DNA of 64,000 nt, taken from Bacillota bacterium. Lineage in GTDB: Bacteria > Bacillota > Negativicutes > Sporomusales > CTSoil-080. A program made the translations under genes and the position numbers. The stretch covers positions 1-64,000 of the forward strand of contig JAGGAD010000001.1 in assembly GCA_017889625.1 (NCBI GenBank), read 5' to 3'. The first letter of the stretch is position 1; every line of letters starts with the position of its first letter. The notes beneath the pieces were generated by a model. That model did no database searches and was not told the DNA's origin. It saw only the letters and a list, made by a program, of their open reading frames with translations. This document shows, piece after piece, positions 9,240 to 19,463 of the stretch.

Positions 9240-11612
9240 GTGAAAATCGGAAAAGAAAGAATAAGAAAATTACGGGAACAAATGCTGGTTACGCCTGAGA
9301 TATGTGCCGAAAGAGGCTATCTCATGACCGAATCCTATAAGGAGACTGAGGGGCAGCCAGAAGCAATCAGAAGAGCGAAAGCACTGAAAAAAATTGTGCA
9401 AGAGATGACTATAGGTATTGGTGAAGGTGAAATTATTGTTGGGCGGGGTTCGAGTAAACAGCGTGGGGCTCTCCTGACACCGGAACTTAATTCGGCTTGG
9501 TATTTGGATGAAATTGATTTACTATCGACGCGGAGTGTTGACCGGTTTAACCCGATTGATGAAGCGACAAAAGAAAAAATGCGCGAATTCATTCCGTACT
9601 GGTATGGAAAATCTTTGGCGGATAAATGGCGTTCGCGGATACCGGAAGATATTTTACGGTTAAACAACCTGGTTCAGGGTGGCGGCGCTTTCTGTAATAA
9701 TAATCAGTATTATGGTCACTCCGGTGCTGATTACGGTATTGTAGTTGACAAAGGCTTAAATGGAGTTAAGCAAGAAGTTGAAGAAGAATTAGCAAAAATT
9801 AATTTGGCGGATATAAATGATTTTAACAAATATCAATACCTTAATGCTTTAAAGATATCCCTGGAAGCTGGCGTTATTTTTGCTGAACGGTACGCTAATC
9901 TGGCCTTGGAATTGGCTGCTAAGGAAACGGACAGCAAGAGAAAAGCTGAGCTAGAAGAAATTGCAGCAGTCTGCAAATGGGTACCGGCTAACCCGGCACG
10001 TAACTTCCGGGAAGCGTTGCAGTCGATGTTCTTCTCATTCCTAATGATCATGATTGAAGGAATTGGGACGGGGATTGGCTTTGGCCGTGCTGACCAGTAT
10101 CTGTATCCGGTGTATAAAAAGGATATTGATAATGGAGTACTTACTCCGGATGAAGCTAAGGAACTGCTTCAGTTATTCTATATCAAGTGTAATGGACTGG
10201 TAATACCTTATGCGACTCAAGGCGCAGCCTTTTTTGCCGGATTTACGCTGGGCGCTAATTTCATTCTTGGCGGTCTGACTGAATCGGGAAAAGATGCGGT
10301 TAATGAATTGTCATATGTTTTCCTTGATGCGGAAAAAGAAATAGCCTTGAATTCGGAAGATATTATTGTTCGAATTCATAGAAAGACCCCGGAAGCTTTT
10401 GTGATAAAAGCTTGTGAAGTTGCTCATGAATTAAAAGGGAAGGTAAAGTTTTTGAGTGACGAAACGGTTATTCAGCAAATGGTAACTGATGGTAAACCAC
10501 TGGAATATGCCAGAAATTATGGCATAACCGGTTGTAACAGCCCGACGGTACCGGGATACTCACTAGATGTACCTGGCGGTATGGTCAATATGCCACTGTT
10601 ATTGGAATTAGCGTTAAATAACGGTGTCTCCCGGGTACTGAAAGAACAAATTGGACCTAAAACTGGTGATCCTCGCAAATTCACCTCTTATGAAGATGTT
10701 TGGAATGCATTCGAAAGCCAGGTAAAAGCACTTATGCCAGCAGCACTGATTTTCCGCAATGTGGATAAAGAACTGTTTGCAGAATTTTTGCCAATTCCGT
10801 TCCAATCATGTCTTTATCATGGAACTGCCAAGAAAGGCATGGATATTTGCGCTGGGTCAACGGCCCCTTATATGACTTTTGCCGTATCGTTAGCTGGGAC
10901 GCCTAATGTTGGCGATTCGTTGGCAGCGATCAAAAAGGCAGTATTCGAAGATAAGAAAATCACCATGGAACAATTGATTAAGGCATTGGATAACAACTTT
11001 GAAGGTTATGATGATGTGCTGCACATTTTGAGCACAGCGCCTAAATTTGGTAACGATTTGGATTATGTGGATTCAATCGTTGACCAAGTAATTGGTATGG
11101 CCAGTGGCGAAGTTGGTAAGGAGAAAGGGTTTGCCGGAGCGGTATCCAACTGTGCCGCCGGAACAGTAACTGCTAATATTCCACTGGGCTTTGTGGTTGG
11201 CGCTTTACCTGACGGAAGAAAAGCTGGTACGCCATTATCAGAAGGTGGGATATCACCGCATCAGGGAAGAAATGTGTCGGGTCCTACCGCTACGTTGAAG
11301 TCAGTAGCAAAATTGGATCATACTAAATTTACTAACGGTTCAGTGCTGAACATGCGGTTTAGCCCGGATGCGTTGAAGGATGCTCAGAAGATACGGAAGT
11401 TTGCTTCGCTGATACGGACGTACTGCGAAACCGGTGGTTTTTTGGTCCAATTTAATATTGTTAGTAGCGACACATTACGGGAAGCCCAACAACATCCGGA
11501 AATGCATAAAGACCTTTTGGTCAGGGTATCAACCTACAGTGCTTATTATGTAGAACTTAGCCCTGAATTGCAGAATGATATTATCGACAGAATGGAATTT
11601 GAAGAAGTATAA
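9240..11612 (+). CDS. Glycyl radical enzyme (PFL/dehydratase-type) homologue lacking the radical glycine
   Basis: 790 aa, the full length and fold of the PflD/diol-dehydratase group of glycyl radical enzymes. It has the N-terminal PFL domain (GxGEGEIIVGRGSS, PARNFREALQS) and the C-terminal gly-radical domain (GALPDGRKAGTPLSEGGISP; NIVSSDTLREAQQHPE). The thiyl-radical Cys is present at 432, in ITGCNSP. Two key features deviate. The usual RV(A/S)GYSA finger reads RVSTYSA: Thr765, codon ACC at 11532-11534. The usual GCVE reads GCNS, so the partner Glu is missing. Without glycine at 765 normal activation should be impossible. It could be a pseudoenzyme, or depend on a separate radical-bearing subunit. 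GTG start after GAGGGGG. There is no activase gene beside it; the nearest is at 47511. Confidence 0.85.
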   Translation: MKIGKERIRKLREQMLVTPEICAERGYLMTESYKETEGQPEAIRRAKALKKIVQEMTIGIGEGEIIVGRGSSKQRGALLTPELNSAWYLDEIDLLSTRSVDRFNPIDEATKEKMREFIPYWYGKSLADKWRSRIPEDILRLNNLVQGGGAFCNNNQYYGHSGADYGIVVDKGLNGVKQEVEEELAKINLADINDFNKYQYLNALKISLEAGVIFAERYANLALELAAKETDSKRKAELEEIAAVCKWVPANPARNFREALQSMFFSFLMIMIEGIGTGIGFGRADQYLYPVYKKDIDNGVLTPDEAKELLQLFYIKCNGLVIPYATQGAAFFAGFTLGANFILGGLTESGKDAVNELSYVFLDAEKEIALNSEDIIVRIHRKTPEAFVIKACEVAHELKGKVKFLSDETVIQQMVTDGKPLEYARNYGITGCNSPTVPGYSLDVPGGMVNMPLLLELALNNGVSRVLKEQIGPKTGDPRKFTSYEDVWNAFESQVKALMPAALIFRNVDKELFAEFLPIPFQSCLYHGTAKKGMDICAGSTAPYMTFAVSLAGTPNVGDSLAAIKKAVFEDKKITMEQLIKALDNNFEGYDDVLHILSTAPKFGNDLDYVDSIVDQVIGMASGEVGKEKGFAGAVSNCAAGTVTANIPLGFVVGALPDGRKAGTPLSEGGISPHQGRNVSGPTATLKSVAKLDHTKFTNGSVLNMRFSPDALKDAQKIRKFASLIRTYCETGGFLVQFNIVSSDTLREAQQHPEMHKDLLVRVSTYSAYYVELSPELQNDIIDRMEFEEV

Positions 11613-11663
11613 CGTTTAACTATTATAATAGTTGTTAATCATTGGTATTAATGGAATTAAGCC

Positions 11664-11707
11664 AAACGGCATAATATTGGAAAATATTCCAGTATTATGC
11701 CGTTTTT
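11664..11707 (+). terminator. Rho-independent terminator after the GRE homologue
   Basis: AAACGGCATAATA (11664-11676) pairs with TATTATGCCGTTT (11693-11705) and a T-run follows. A second, unpaired copy of CCAGTATTATG lies just downstream at about 11712-11722. Confidence 0.8.
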
Positions 11708-11864
11708 ATTCCAGTATTATGTCGTATTATGGGGTAATATACATAAAAATGTTGTAATTTACAATATGACATAATATAATGGAATTGGTGTTGTACTAAA
11801 ATGAAAGGTCGTTTTTATAGAGATATGCTTGTTGTCAGATGGTAATTTGATGAGAGGTGAAATA

Positions 11865-13316
11865 ATGCTTGTGAGGTTAAGGCCTTTCCTATTAAAAAGC
11901 AATTATATATATTTACAAAATTATAGGATACCCCTAATGCTGGTTGCATTCGGGGTGATCCTATTTGTTTTATTTGAGGCATGGGTAATTAGGCTGGGGC
12001 TGTTTGCTGGGGCAGCGTTCTTGGTTGTTATGATCCAGGGGCGTGAACAACAAAAACTAAAAGAGATACATCGGCAGAGTTGTGAATCTTTAAACAGGGA
12101 AAGACGAGAACAAAGTTGGATTAAAGCGGAATTAGGCCAAGCGAAGGAACAGGCTGGAAGAGGTGAAGTAGCTCAAAATAAGTTTCTTGCAGCGATGGGA
12201 CATGAGGTAAGGACGCCAATGAACGGGATTATCGGCATGACTGATTTGGCGCTGATGACTGACCTGACGGATGAGCAGCGAAATTATCTTACGACGGTAA
12301 AAACATCGGCGTTGTCATTACTAAAAGTATTTGATGATATTCTCGATTATTCAAAAATGGCAGCTGGTGGTATAGAATGTTGTAATGCTTCCTTCTCTTT
12401 GCTTCAGCTTGTTGAGGAAGTAATTGAGTTATTTGATGTAGCTACTAAATACAAGGGAGTAGTTCTTAATACGGTGGTTGATGACACTTTGCCAAAACTG
12501 TTTATGGGAGATTCGGTAAGGCTGAGACAGGTACTTGATAATATAATTGGCAATGCTGTTAAATTCACCGATCAAGGCGAGATTTCGCTAGAAATTACTC
12601 GTGAAGCCGAGGATAAAGATAAAATTATGTTGCGATTTTTGGTTCGCGATACCGGCATTGGTATTCCTGGTGATAAATTGAAAAATTTATTTGAAAGTTT
12701 TAACCACGTTGATGATTCTTATACCCGGGAGTTTAGCGGAACGGGGCTAGGATTGGCGATTTCTAAGAAATTGGTTAACCTTTTGGGTGGAGACATCTGG
12801 GTAGAAAGTGTAGTTGGCGTAGGCAGCAATTTTTATTTTACGGTAACTTTTGAAAACATCATGGAAACAACGTTAGCAAGCAAGCTTTACGATGAGAACA
12901 CCTGTAAGCGGGGGGCGGATGCTAACCGTAAACGAGTGCTGTTAGCTGAGAATGACTTACTATGCCGGCAATCTCTTATCAATATGCTGACCGATAATGG
13001 AGTTGATTTATTGATAGCGAAAAACGGTCAGGAAATTATTGAAATTATCGAAACCCAAGCAGTTGATTTGATATTGTTGGGGATAAGTTTACCTCTTTTG
13101 GATGGTTATACTGTGGCCAAAATCATTCGTGGTAAAAAAGATATGGCCGAAGTCCCGATTATCGCGGTTTCAGCTAAAAAAATGTTTAGCGAAAAAGAAA
13201 AGTGCTTAGCAGTTGGGATGAATGATTATATCTCACAACCAATTGATAGAACGTTAATGAATGGGGTGATGAAAGAGTGGCTGTTCAATGAGCGGTATAA
13301 TCAATTGATGATATAA
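11865..13316 (+). CDS. Membrane hybrid sensor histidine kinase with degenerate receiver
   Basis: 483 aa from the ATG at 11865 (AGAGGTGA, good spacing); the frame is open to a TTG at 11829. Two membrane helices lie at about 23-58 with no sizeable external sensor. A HisKA domain follows with the phospho-acceptor His113 in [10 protein letters not shown], then HATPase_c (N box [12 protein letters not shown] boxes RDTGIGIP and GTGLGLAIS). The C-terminal receiver (about 366-480) has the acidic pocket (LLAEND) and the Lys-like region, but the phospho-acceptor Asp is Gly406: [15 protein letters not shown], codon GGG at 13080-13082. It therefore cannot take phosphate in the usual way. It precedes cheY and cheA, so it may feed into chemotaxis signalling. 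Confidence 0.85.
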   Translation: MLVRLRPFLLKSNYIYLQNYRIPLMLVAFGVILFVLFEAWVIRLGLFAGAAFLVVMIQGREQQKLKEIHRQSCESLNRERREQSWIKAELGQAKEQAGRGEVAQNKFLAAMGHEVRTPMNGIIGMTDLALMTDLTDEQRNYLTTVKTSALSLLKVFDDILDYSKMAAGGIECCNASFSLLQLVEEVIELFDVATKYKGVVLNTVVDDTLPKLFMGDSVRLRQVLDNIIGNAVKFTDQGEISLEITREAEDKDKIMLRFLVRDTGIGIPGDKLKNLFESFNHVDDSYTREFSGTGLGLAISKKLVNLLGGDIWVESVVGVGSNFYFTVTFENIMETTLASKLYDENTCKRGADANRKRVLLAENDLLCRQSLINMLTDNGVDLLIAKNGQEIIEIIETQAVDLILLGISLPLLDGYTVAKIIRGKKDMAEVPIIAVSAKKMFSEKEKCLAVGMNDYISQPIDRTLMNGVMKEWLFNERYNQLMI

Positions 13317-13345
13317 ATGTGGTTAGTATATAGGAGGCTGAAACA

Positions 13346-13696
13346 GTGAAAAGTGTTTTAATTGTAGATGATATGTTGTTTATGCGGTTATCGTTAAAAA
13401 TGATGCTGGAAAAAAATGGATTCGAAATAGCTGGTGAGGCTCAAAATGGAATTATAGCGGTCGAAAAATATAAGATCCTTAGACCGGATATTGTTACAAT
13501 GGATATTACGATGCCTGAGATGAGTGGTATTGAGGCGCTAAAACAAATAAAAGCTTTTGATAAAAATGCCTGTGTGGTTATGGTCAGCGCAATGGGGCAG
13601 GAGGCAAGTGTATGTCAAGCTGTTGCTTTCGGTGCCAAGGGCTTTATTGTTAAACCGTTTGTTGAAGAGACAATTATTAAAGGGCTGACATGGTAA
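13346..13696 (+). CDS. cheY: CheY-like single-domain response regulator
   Basis: 116 aa, a stand-alone receiver: acidic DD at 8-9, phospho-acceptor Asp53 in VTMDITMPEMSG, the conserved Ser in MVSAMG, and Lys in VKPF. There is no output domain, so it should act by protein contact, for example at a flagellar motor switch or as a phosphate sink. GTG start after TAGGAGGCTGAAACA. It lies directly before cheA. The C-terminus (GLTW) is slightly shorter than most CheY proteins. Confidence 0.88.
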   Translation: MKSVLIVDDMLFMRLSLKMMLEKNGFEIAGEAQNGIIAVEKYKILRPDIVTMDITMPEMSGIEALKQIKAFDKNACVVMVSAMGQEASVCQAVAFGAKGFIVKPFVEETIIKGLTW

Positions 13697-13733
13697 GTTC
13701 GTCCGATATTTGAGGTGAAAGGGCGGCTCAATC

Positions 13734-15800
13734 ATGACGGAAAACGATTTTTCCAGAGAACCAATGTTGGATATGTTTCTTTTTGAAACTAATCAGCTTA
13801 TTGAGCAACTGGAAGAAATTATTATTAAATGTGAGCAAGATCGTCGGCTGGATAATAGTGATGTCAATGAAATATTCCGGATTATGCATTCTATAAAAGG
13901 CTCGGCGGCAATGATGCTGTTTAATGATATTTCGCTATTGGCCCATTCGTTAGAGGATTTATTTTTCTTTATTCGTGAGAAATCGGATATTCAACTTGAT
14001 TTTGCAAAACTGTCAGACCTAGTACTTGCTGGTATTGATTTTATCAAAGAAGAAATTATCAAGATTAAAACTGGAAATAATGCCGGTTCTTCTTCCGAGG
14101 AACTTATTTCCATAAATGCGGAATATTTGTCTGATTTAAAAAGTGAAATTGGTAACAATGATGAAGTTGGCGCTGATTCAGTAAAGAGAATTCAGCAGTA
14201 TTACATTAGTAATTATCAGGCGACAACAGGCAAGGAAATTACTAGGTATTATGCCCGGATTTTTTTCGATGAGAATTGTCAAATGGAAAATGTCCGAGCC
14301 TATACGGTTATACATAATTTGGGTGATATCGCTGAAGAAATTTATTATTTACCGGAAGATCTTTTGGAAAACAGCGGAACTTCTGAGATCATAAAGAATG
14401 ATGGGTTTGAGCTTTATTTCAGCACCGATAAACCACGCGAAGAGGTTGAAAAGCTTCTCAATGATACTATGTTTTTACGGACGATTGAGATTAGCGTAAG
14501 TGATGAAAGTCTAATTTCGAGAGCGACGTTACATAAATCTTTGACAGTTGCCGATGCGACGGAAGAACTTAGTTCAATAAATTCTGAGGCTAACTTAGAA
14601 AATGGTAAAGGGACAGAGACTTCAGTAAACGCCAAACAGCAAAGTATGATAAGCGTGAATGTTGTTAAGCTGGATACACTGATGGACCTTGTAGGTGAGA
14701 TTGTGATCGCCGAGGCTATGGTTACCCGGAATCCAGACTTAGATGGGTTGGTGCTGGATAACTTTTATAAAGCTGCCCGGCAATTGAGAAAGTTGACAAA
14801 TGAGTTGCAAGATATTGTCATGTCAATCCGCATGGTACCAGTGGCGATGACTTTTCAAAAGATGAATCGGATAGTCCGTGATATGAGTCGTAAGCTTGAA
14901 AAAGAAATTGAATTGGTGATTATCGGGGAAACAACCGAAGTTGACAAAAATATTATTGAGCGTCTGTCGGATCCGTTGATGCATATTATTCGTAATGCGG
15001 TTGATCATGGGTTAGAAGACCAGACAGGCCGGTTGGCTGCAGGTAAGCCAATTAAGGGAAAAATAACGCTGGAAGCCCGTAATGTTGGGGGCGATGTGTG
15101 GATTACTGTCCAGGATGACGGAAAAGGACTGGACCGGGATAAAATCTTGACTAAAGCGCGGGAACGCGGGTTGGTTAATAAAATTGAGAATGAACTTTCG
15201 GATAAAGAAATTTATTCTTATATCATGTTGCCGGGTTTTTCCACTAGCGATAAGGTTACCGAATTTTCCGGGCGTGGTGTGGGCATGGATGTAGTACGAA
15301 AAAATGTCGAGGAAATTGGCGGTACCATTACTATTGAAAGTACGCTGGGACGGGGTTCGGAGTTTAATATTAAAATTCCGTTAACGCTGGCGATAATCGA
15401 TGGTATGTTGGTGAGTGCCGGACGAGCTAAATATACGATACCTACAACTTCAATTCGTGAGTCGTTTAAAGCTAGCGAGGACGATGTAATTGCTGATTCC
15501 GCTGGTAATGAAATCATAATGCTGCGGGGACAGTGTTACCAAGTGCTTAGACTGCATAAGTTGTTTAAGCTAGATGGTGCAGGAGGCAGTGTAAACGATG
15601 GAATCATGGTGATGATTGAAGGTGAAGATAAAGCGGTATGTCTGTTTGCCGATCGCTTGATTGGTGAACAACAGGTTGTAGTTAAGGCGTTGCCGGCCTA
15701 TTTAAAACGAATCAACGGCATTGCTGGTTGCACAATTTTGGGTGATGGCAGTATTAGCCTTATTCTGGATGTTAATGCTCTTATAAAAAAACAAATGTAA
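13734..15800 (+). CDS. cheA: Chemotaxis histidine kinase CheA
   Basis: 688 aa, with the full CheA layout. The HPt (P1) domain has His52 in IMHSIKGSAAM. A P2-like middle domain (about 160-255) should bind CheY/CheB. Then come the P3 dimerisation domain from about 303 (NVVKLDTLMDLVGEIV), the P4 kinase (N box HIIRNAVDHGLE; G boxes DDGKGL and GRGVGMDVV), and a CheW-like P5 domain at the C-terminus (about 555-688). It phosphorylates CheY and CheB in response to receptors through CheW. The ribosome site (AAAGGGCGG) is modest. It lies 37 bp after cheY and 19 bp before cheW. Confidence 0.95.
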   Translation: MTENDFSREPMLDMFLFETNQLIEQLEEIIIKCEQDRRLDNSDVNEIFRIMHSIKGSAAMMLFNDISLLAHSLEDLFFFIREKSDIQLDFAKLSDLVLAGIDFIKEEIIKIKTGNNAGSSSEELISINAEYLSDLKSEIGNNDEVGADSVKRIQQYYISNYQATTGKEITRYYARIFFDENCQMENVRAYTVIHNLGDIAEEIYYLPEDLLENSGTSEIIKNDGFELYFSTDKPREEVEKLLNDTMFLRTIEISVSDESLISRATLHKSLTVADATEELSSINSEANLENGKGTETSVNAKQQSMISVNVVKLDTLMDLVGEIVIAEAMVTRNPDLDGLVLDNFYKAARQLRKLTNELQDIVMSIRMVPVAMTFQKMNRIVRDMSRKLEKEIELVIIGETTEVDKNIIERLSDPLMHIIRNAVDHGLEDQTGRLAAGKPIKGKITLEARNVGGDVWITVQDDGKGLDRDKILTKARERGLVNKIENELSDKEIYSYIMLPGFSTSDKVTEFSGRGVGMDVVRKNVEEIGGTITIESTLGRGSEFNIKIPLTLAIIDGMLVSAGRAKYTIPTTSIRESFKASEDDVIADSAGNEIIMLRGQCYQVLRLHKLFKLDGAGGSVNDGIMVMIEGEDKAVCLFADRLIGEQQVVVKALPAYLKRINGIAGCTILGDGSISLILDVNALIKKQM

Positions 15801-15819
15801 ACAGAACGAAGGTGAAAAA

Positions 15820-16314
15820 ATGGCAAAGTCGATGAATGAAGTTGTGGAGAATTTAGAAGACACGCAAAAGGGCAGGTTTCTAACATTCTCGGTAGGAAAA
15901 GAAGATTACGGAATTGAGATTTGTTTTGTTACTGAGATTATCGGCATTCAAGAGATTACCGAGGTGCCCGAGCTGCCGGATTATGTAAAAGGAATTATTA
16001 ATTTGCGGGGCAAGATAATACCGGTGATGGATGTAAGACTCAGGTTTAAAAAGGCGGCGAAGGAGTATAATGATCGGACTTGTATTATAGTTATTGATGT
16101 TCGTGATATTTATATTGGGCTAATTGTGGACAAGGTGTGTGAGGTTTTAAGTATTGAGGAGGACAATACGGTGCAGTTGGCGACGGTGGCAAATGGTTTT
16201 AATAACCGCTATATTAGGGGAATTGGCAAAGTGGGCAGTGAAGTTAAGTTGCTGCTTGATTGTGATAAATTGTTGAATGATGACGAAGCAGAATTGGTAA
16301 AAGGATCGATCTAA
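15820..16314 (+). CDS. cheW: Chemotaxis coupling protein CheW
   Basis: 164 aa, one CheW domain: FLTFSVGKEDYGIEI, then LPDYVKGIINLRGKIIPVMD and IGLIVDKVCEVLSI. It links receptors to CheA. A short N-terminal extension (about 18 residues) precedes the domain. ATG after GAAGGTGAAAAA. Embedded in the cheA-cheW-MCP run. Confidence 0.95.
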   Translation: MAKSMNEVVENLEDTQKGRFLTFSVGKEDYGIEICFVTEIIGIQEITEVPELPDYVKGIINLRGKIIPVMDVRLRFKKAAKEYNDRTCIIVIDVRDIYIGLIVDKVCEVLSIEEDNTVQLATVANGFNNRYIRGIGKVGSEVKLLLDCDKLLNDDEAELVKGSI

Positions 16315-16336
16315 CCATTAATAGGAGGCGGTGGCA

Positions 16337-18562
16337 GTGAAATTGAATTGGTTTAATAATTTAAAAATCATGAGCAGGCTGTTGACTGGGTTTATTATTG
16401 TGGCGGTACTAGCTGGCGTTGTCGGTTATGTCGGAATCACCAATATTCACGAGCTTAATGCGAATGATATTAAGTTATATGAGGAAAATACAGTTCCGTT
16501 AACACAGTTGCGGCAGATTACGGATAATTTTCAGCAGACCCGTAGCAATTTGCTATTGCTGATATTGGCGAATACACCAGAAAAACGGGCGGAAGTCATC
16601 AAAAAACTTGCTGACCGTAAGAATGAGATTAGTAAAGCGGCTCAAGAATTTGAAAAACATACAGACGCCCCGGAAATAAAACAAGCCTATGCTGAATTTT
16701 TGGAACAACGCAAAGCCTATGGTGCGATGGCTGATCAGGTTACGGGGTATGTTAACAGTGGCAATACTGCCGCCGCGCTTCAGTTAGTAGTTGGAAATGG
16801 TGATCAGGTGTGGCTAGATTATGAGGCTTCGGTAAATAAACTGGTAGAATTAAAGGTGCGTGACGCGGAAAAACGGGCGTCAGATAATAAATTACATGCT
16901 GAGACAGCGATTCGACTAGTGACTGTGTTAAATATCGGGGCATTTATTGTAGCGATTTTTTTTGGCTGGGTTATTGCTCGCAGTGTCAGCAGGCCGGTAA
17001 AAAAGATGGTTATGGCGATGAAAAAGCTGGCGCTTGGTGATGTTACCGCCACGGTTGAGGTCGACTCCAGTGATGAGATCGGAGATTTGGCGAAGTCCCT
17101 ACAAGCGGTTGTGACGAATATTAATGGTGCGGCCAGTGCGGCAGAAAAATTAGCCAGTGGTGATTTGACGCTGCGGTTAAAGGAACAGTCGGATAAAGAT
17201 ATTCTTGGTCAAAGTATTAATAGATGCGTAGCTAACATAAATCTGTTAGCGAATGATACTAATTTATTAGTGCAGGCGGCGTTAGCGGGAAAATTGGAAG
17301 TACGGGCTGATGTCAGTAAGCACTCCGGTGACTTTAGAAAGATTGTTGAAGGGGTTAACAGTACGCTGGATGCTGTCATTGCTCCGGTAAAAGAAACGGC
17401 GATCGTGCTGCAGAAAATGGCGCAGGGCAATCTTCAAGATCGGGTTAAAGGTGATTATAAAGGGGATCATGCTCAACTAAAAAATGCAATGAATGACACC
17501 ATTGAGGCCTTGGACAATTATGTTGGGGAGATTTCTGAGGTATTAAGAGAACTGGCGAATTCCAATCTGAAGGTCGGGATTGCCAATGACTATAAAGGAG
17601 ATTTTGTGCATATAAAGGATGCATTGAACCTTATTATTAATGCACTTAATGATGTTTTCGGTGAAATTAATAATGCATCTGACCAAGTAGCGGCGGGCGC
17701 TAGACAAGTATCTGACGGCAGTCAGGCGCTGTCCCAGGGGGCGACTGAGCAGGCCAGCGCTATTGAAGAACTTACAGTGTCAATTGGTCAGATTGCGGCC
17801 CAGACGAAGGATAATGCAGTTAATGCTGCTCAGGCTAGTAATTTGGCACAGAAAGTCAAAGAATCTGCCGAACAGGGTAATTTTGAGATGAAGGAAATGC
17901 TTAAATCGATGGAAGAAATAAATGAATCATCGGCTAACATTTCGAAGATTATTAAAGTAATTGATGAAATTGCTTTTCAAACTAATATTTTAGCGCTGAA
18001 TGCTGCAGTAGAGGCTGCTAGAGCCGGTCAACACGGAAAGGGTTTTGCGGTTGTGGCGGAAGAAGTTAGAAACCTTGCGGCAAGAAGTGCTAATGCGGCC
18101 AAAGAAACCACCTTTTTAATTGAAGGGTCGATTAAAAAGGTCGAGGATGGAACAGAGATTGCTACCATAACCGCTAAAGCCTTGGATGAGATTGTTACTG
18201 GTGTTACCAAAGCTGCTGATTTGGTTGAAGGAATTGCTGGTGCATCAAGTGAACAGGCAACCGCGATTGCGCAGATTAATAAGGGAGTTGAACAGGTAGC
18301 TCAGGTTGTTCAAACTAATTCGGCTACTGCAGAAGAAAGTGCTGCTGCCAGTGAGGAACTTTCTGGACAGGCGGAAATATTAAAAGATATGATAGCTAGT
18401 TTTAAGCTAAAGGAAGACAAACGTAATTTTATGAGTGATAGTGAACTTGAATACGATAATAAAAGGGAATTAGGTGGGCGACAAATTAATCGGGCCGCGT
18501 ATGGAGCGTTTTCTTCTAAACCCAAGATAGCCCTTAGTGACAGCGAGTTTGGAAAATACTGA
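16337..18562 (+). CDS. Methyl-accepting chemotaxis protein, membrane-spanning
   Basis: 741 aa from GTG 16337, chosen because AGGAGG lies 9 nt upstream; a GTG at 16331 is too close. TM1 at about 14-34, an external four-helix-bundle ligand domain (about 35-190), TM2 at about 195-213, HAMP (about 215-268), and two further HAMP-like repeats up to about 450. The cytoplasmic signalling hairpin carries the conserved tip [20 protein letters not shown]. There is no C-terminal CheR-tethering pentapeptide. The ligand is unknown. It lies between cheW and cheR. Confidence 0.92.
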   Translation: MKLNWFNNLKIMSRLLTGFIIVAVLAGVVGYVGITNIHELNANDIKLYEENTVPLTQLRQITDNFQQTRSNLLLLILANTPEKRAEVIKKLADRKNEISKAAQEFEKHTDAPEIKQAYAEFLEQRKAYGAMADQVTGYVNSGNTAAALQLVVGNGDQVWLDYEASVNKLVELKVRDAEKRASDNKLHAETAIRLVTVLNIGAFIVAIFFGWVIARSVSRPVKKMVMAMKKLALGDVTATVEVDSSDEIGDLAKSLQAVVTNINGAASAAEKLASGDLTLRLKEQSDKDILGQSINRCVANINLLANDTNLLVQAALAGKLEVRADVSKHSGDFRKIVEGVNSTLDAVIAPVKETAIVLQKMAQGNLQDRVKGDYKGDHAQLKNAMNDTIEALDNYVGEISEVLRELANSNLKVGIANDYKGDFVHIKDALNLIINALNDVFGEINNASDQVAAGARQVSDGSQALSQGATEQASAIEELTVSIGQIAAQTKDNAVNAAQASNLAQKVKESAEQGNFEMKEMLKSMEEINESSANISKIIKVIDEIAFQTNILALNAAVEAARAGQHGKGFAVVAEEVRNLAARSANAAKETTFLIEGSIKKVEDGTEIATITAKALDEIVTGVTKAADLVEGIAGASSEQATAIAQINKGVEQVAQVVQTNSATAEESAAASEELSGQAEILKDMIASFKLKEDKRNFMSDSELEYDNKRELGGRQINRAAYGAFSSKPKIALSDSEFGKY

Positions 18563-18592
18563 TAACGGTTTAGCTGATTAATGTCAGGGCAA

Positions 18593-18631
18593 TCAGGATA
18601 ATGTCAGGTTTTGGTTGTGGCATTATCCTGA
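18593..18631 (+). other. Intercistronic hairpin between MCP and cheR
   Basis: TCAGGATAATG (18593-18603) and CATTATCCTGA (18621-18631) form an 11-bp perfect stem with a 17-nt loop. There is no T-tract, so it is more likely an mRNA stability or processing element than a strong terminator. Confidence 0.5.
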
Positions 18632-18644
18632 ACGGTGAGGAAAT

Positions 18645-19454
18645 ATGGTTAAATTAAAAAATGACGAATTTGTTGAGTTAGTAGAATACTTAAAATCAAA
18701 CTATGGAATTAATCTTACGCATAAAAAAAATTTAATTGAGGGTCGGTTGGGAAACTTACTCCAAGAACGAGGCTTTAATACTTTCGCCGAATACTTAGTG
18801 GAGGTTTTTGCAGATAGATCAAAACAGGAAATGATGACGTTGATTAATAAGCTGACAACTAATCATACCTTTTTTATGCGGGAAGCCAGCCATTTTGACT
18901 ATTTTCGTGACCGTGTGCTGCCTTACTTAGTGGATACAGTTACGGACAAAGATTTGAGAATATGGAGTGCGGGATGTTCATACGGTCAGGAACCATATAC
19001 TTTAGCGATGATTTTGGCCGACTATTTCGCAAGTGAGAAAACGGTGTGGAATTCTAAGATTTTGGCAACCGATATATCGGTTGAGGCTTTACAGAAAGCT
19101 GAAAAAGGGATATATACGGCTGAAGATGTGCAAGGCATTCCGCCCGGCTGGAAGCTAAACTATTTTTCCGCAGTGGATAAAAATTTCCAGGTTTGTTCCA
19201 AGATTCGGAATGAAGTGATTTATCGAGTTTTTAACTTAATTGATGAGGTGCTCCCATTTAAAAGAAAATTCCATATCATTATGTGCCGTAATGTGATGAT
19301 CTATTTTGATGAGCCGACTAAAAATAAGCTCATTGATAAGTTTTATGAAATAACTGAGCCTGGCGGATATTTGTTTATTGGGCATGCCGAATCGATCAAC
19401 AAGCTAACGTCAAGGTATAAATTTGTCATGCCGGCAGTATACCGGAAAGGATAG
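18645..19454 (+). CDS. cheR: Chemotaxis protein methyltransferase CheR
   Basis: 269 aa. The N-terminal all-alpha CheR domain (LTTNHTFFMRE) is followed by an SAM-binding Rossmann domain (RIWSAGCSYGQEPYTLAM, ATDIS, and IIMCRNVMIYFD). It methylates glutamates of receptors using S-adenosylmethionine. ATG after GGTGAGGAAAT. It precedes cheB by 9 bp, giving a matched methylation/demethylation pair. Confidence 0.95.
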   Translation: MVKLKNDEFVELVEYLKSNYGINLTHKKNLIEGRLGNLLQERGFNTFAEYLVEVFADRSKQEMMTLINKLTTNHTFFMREASHFDYFRDRVLPYLVDTVTDKDLRIWSAGCSYGQEPYTLAMILADYFASEKTVWNSKILATDISVEALQKAEKGIYTAEDVQGIPPGWKLNYFSAVDKNFQVCSKIRNEVIYRVFNLIDEVLPFKRKFHIIMCRNVMIYFDEPTKNKLIDKFYEITEPGGYLFIGHAESINKLTSRYKFVMPAVYRKG

Positions 19455-19463
19455 AAGACGTAC

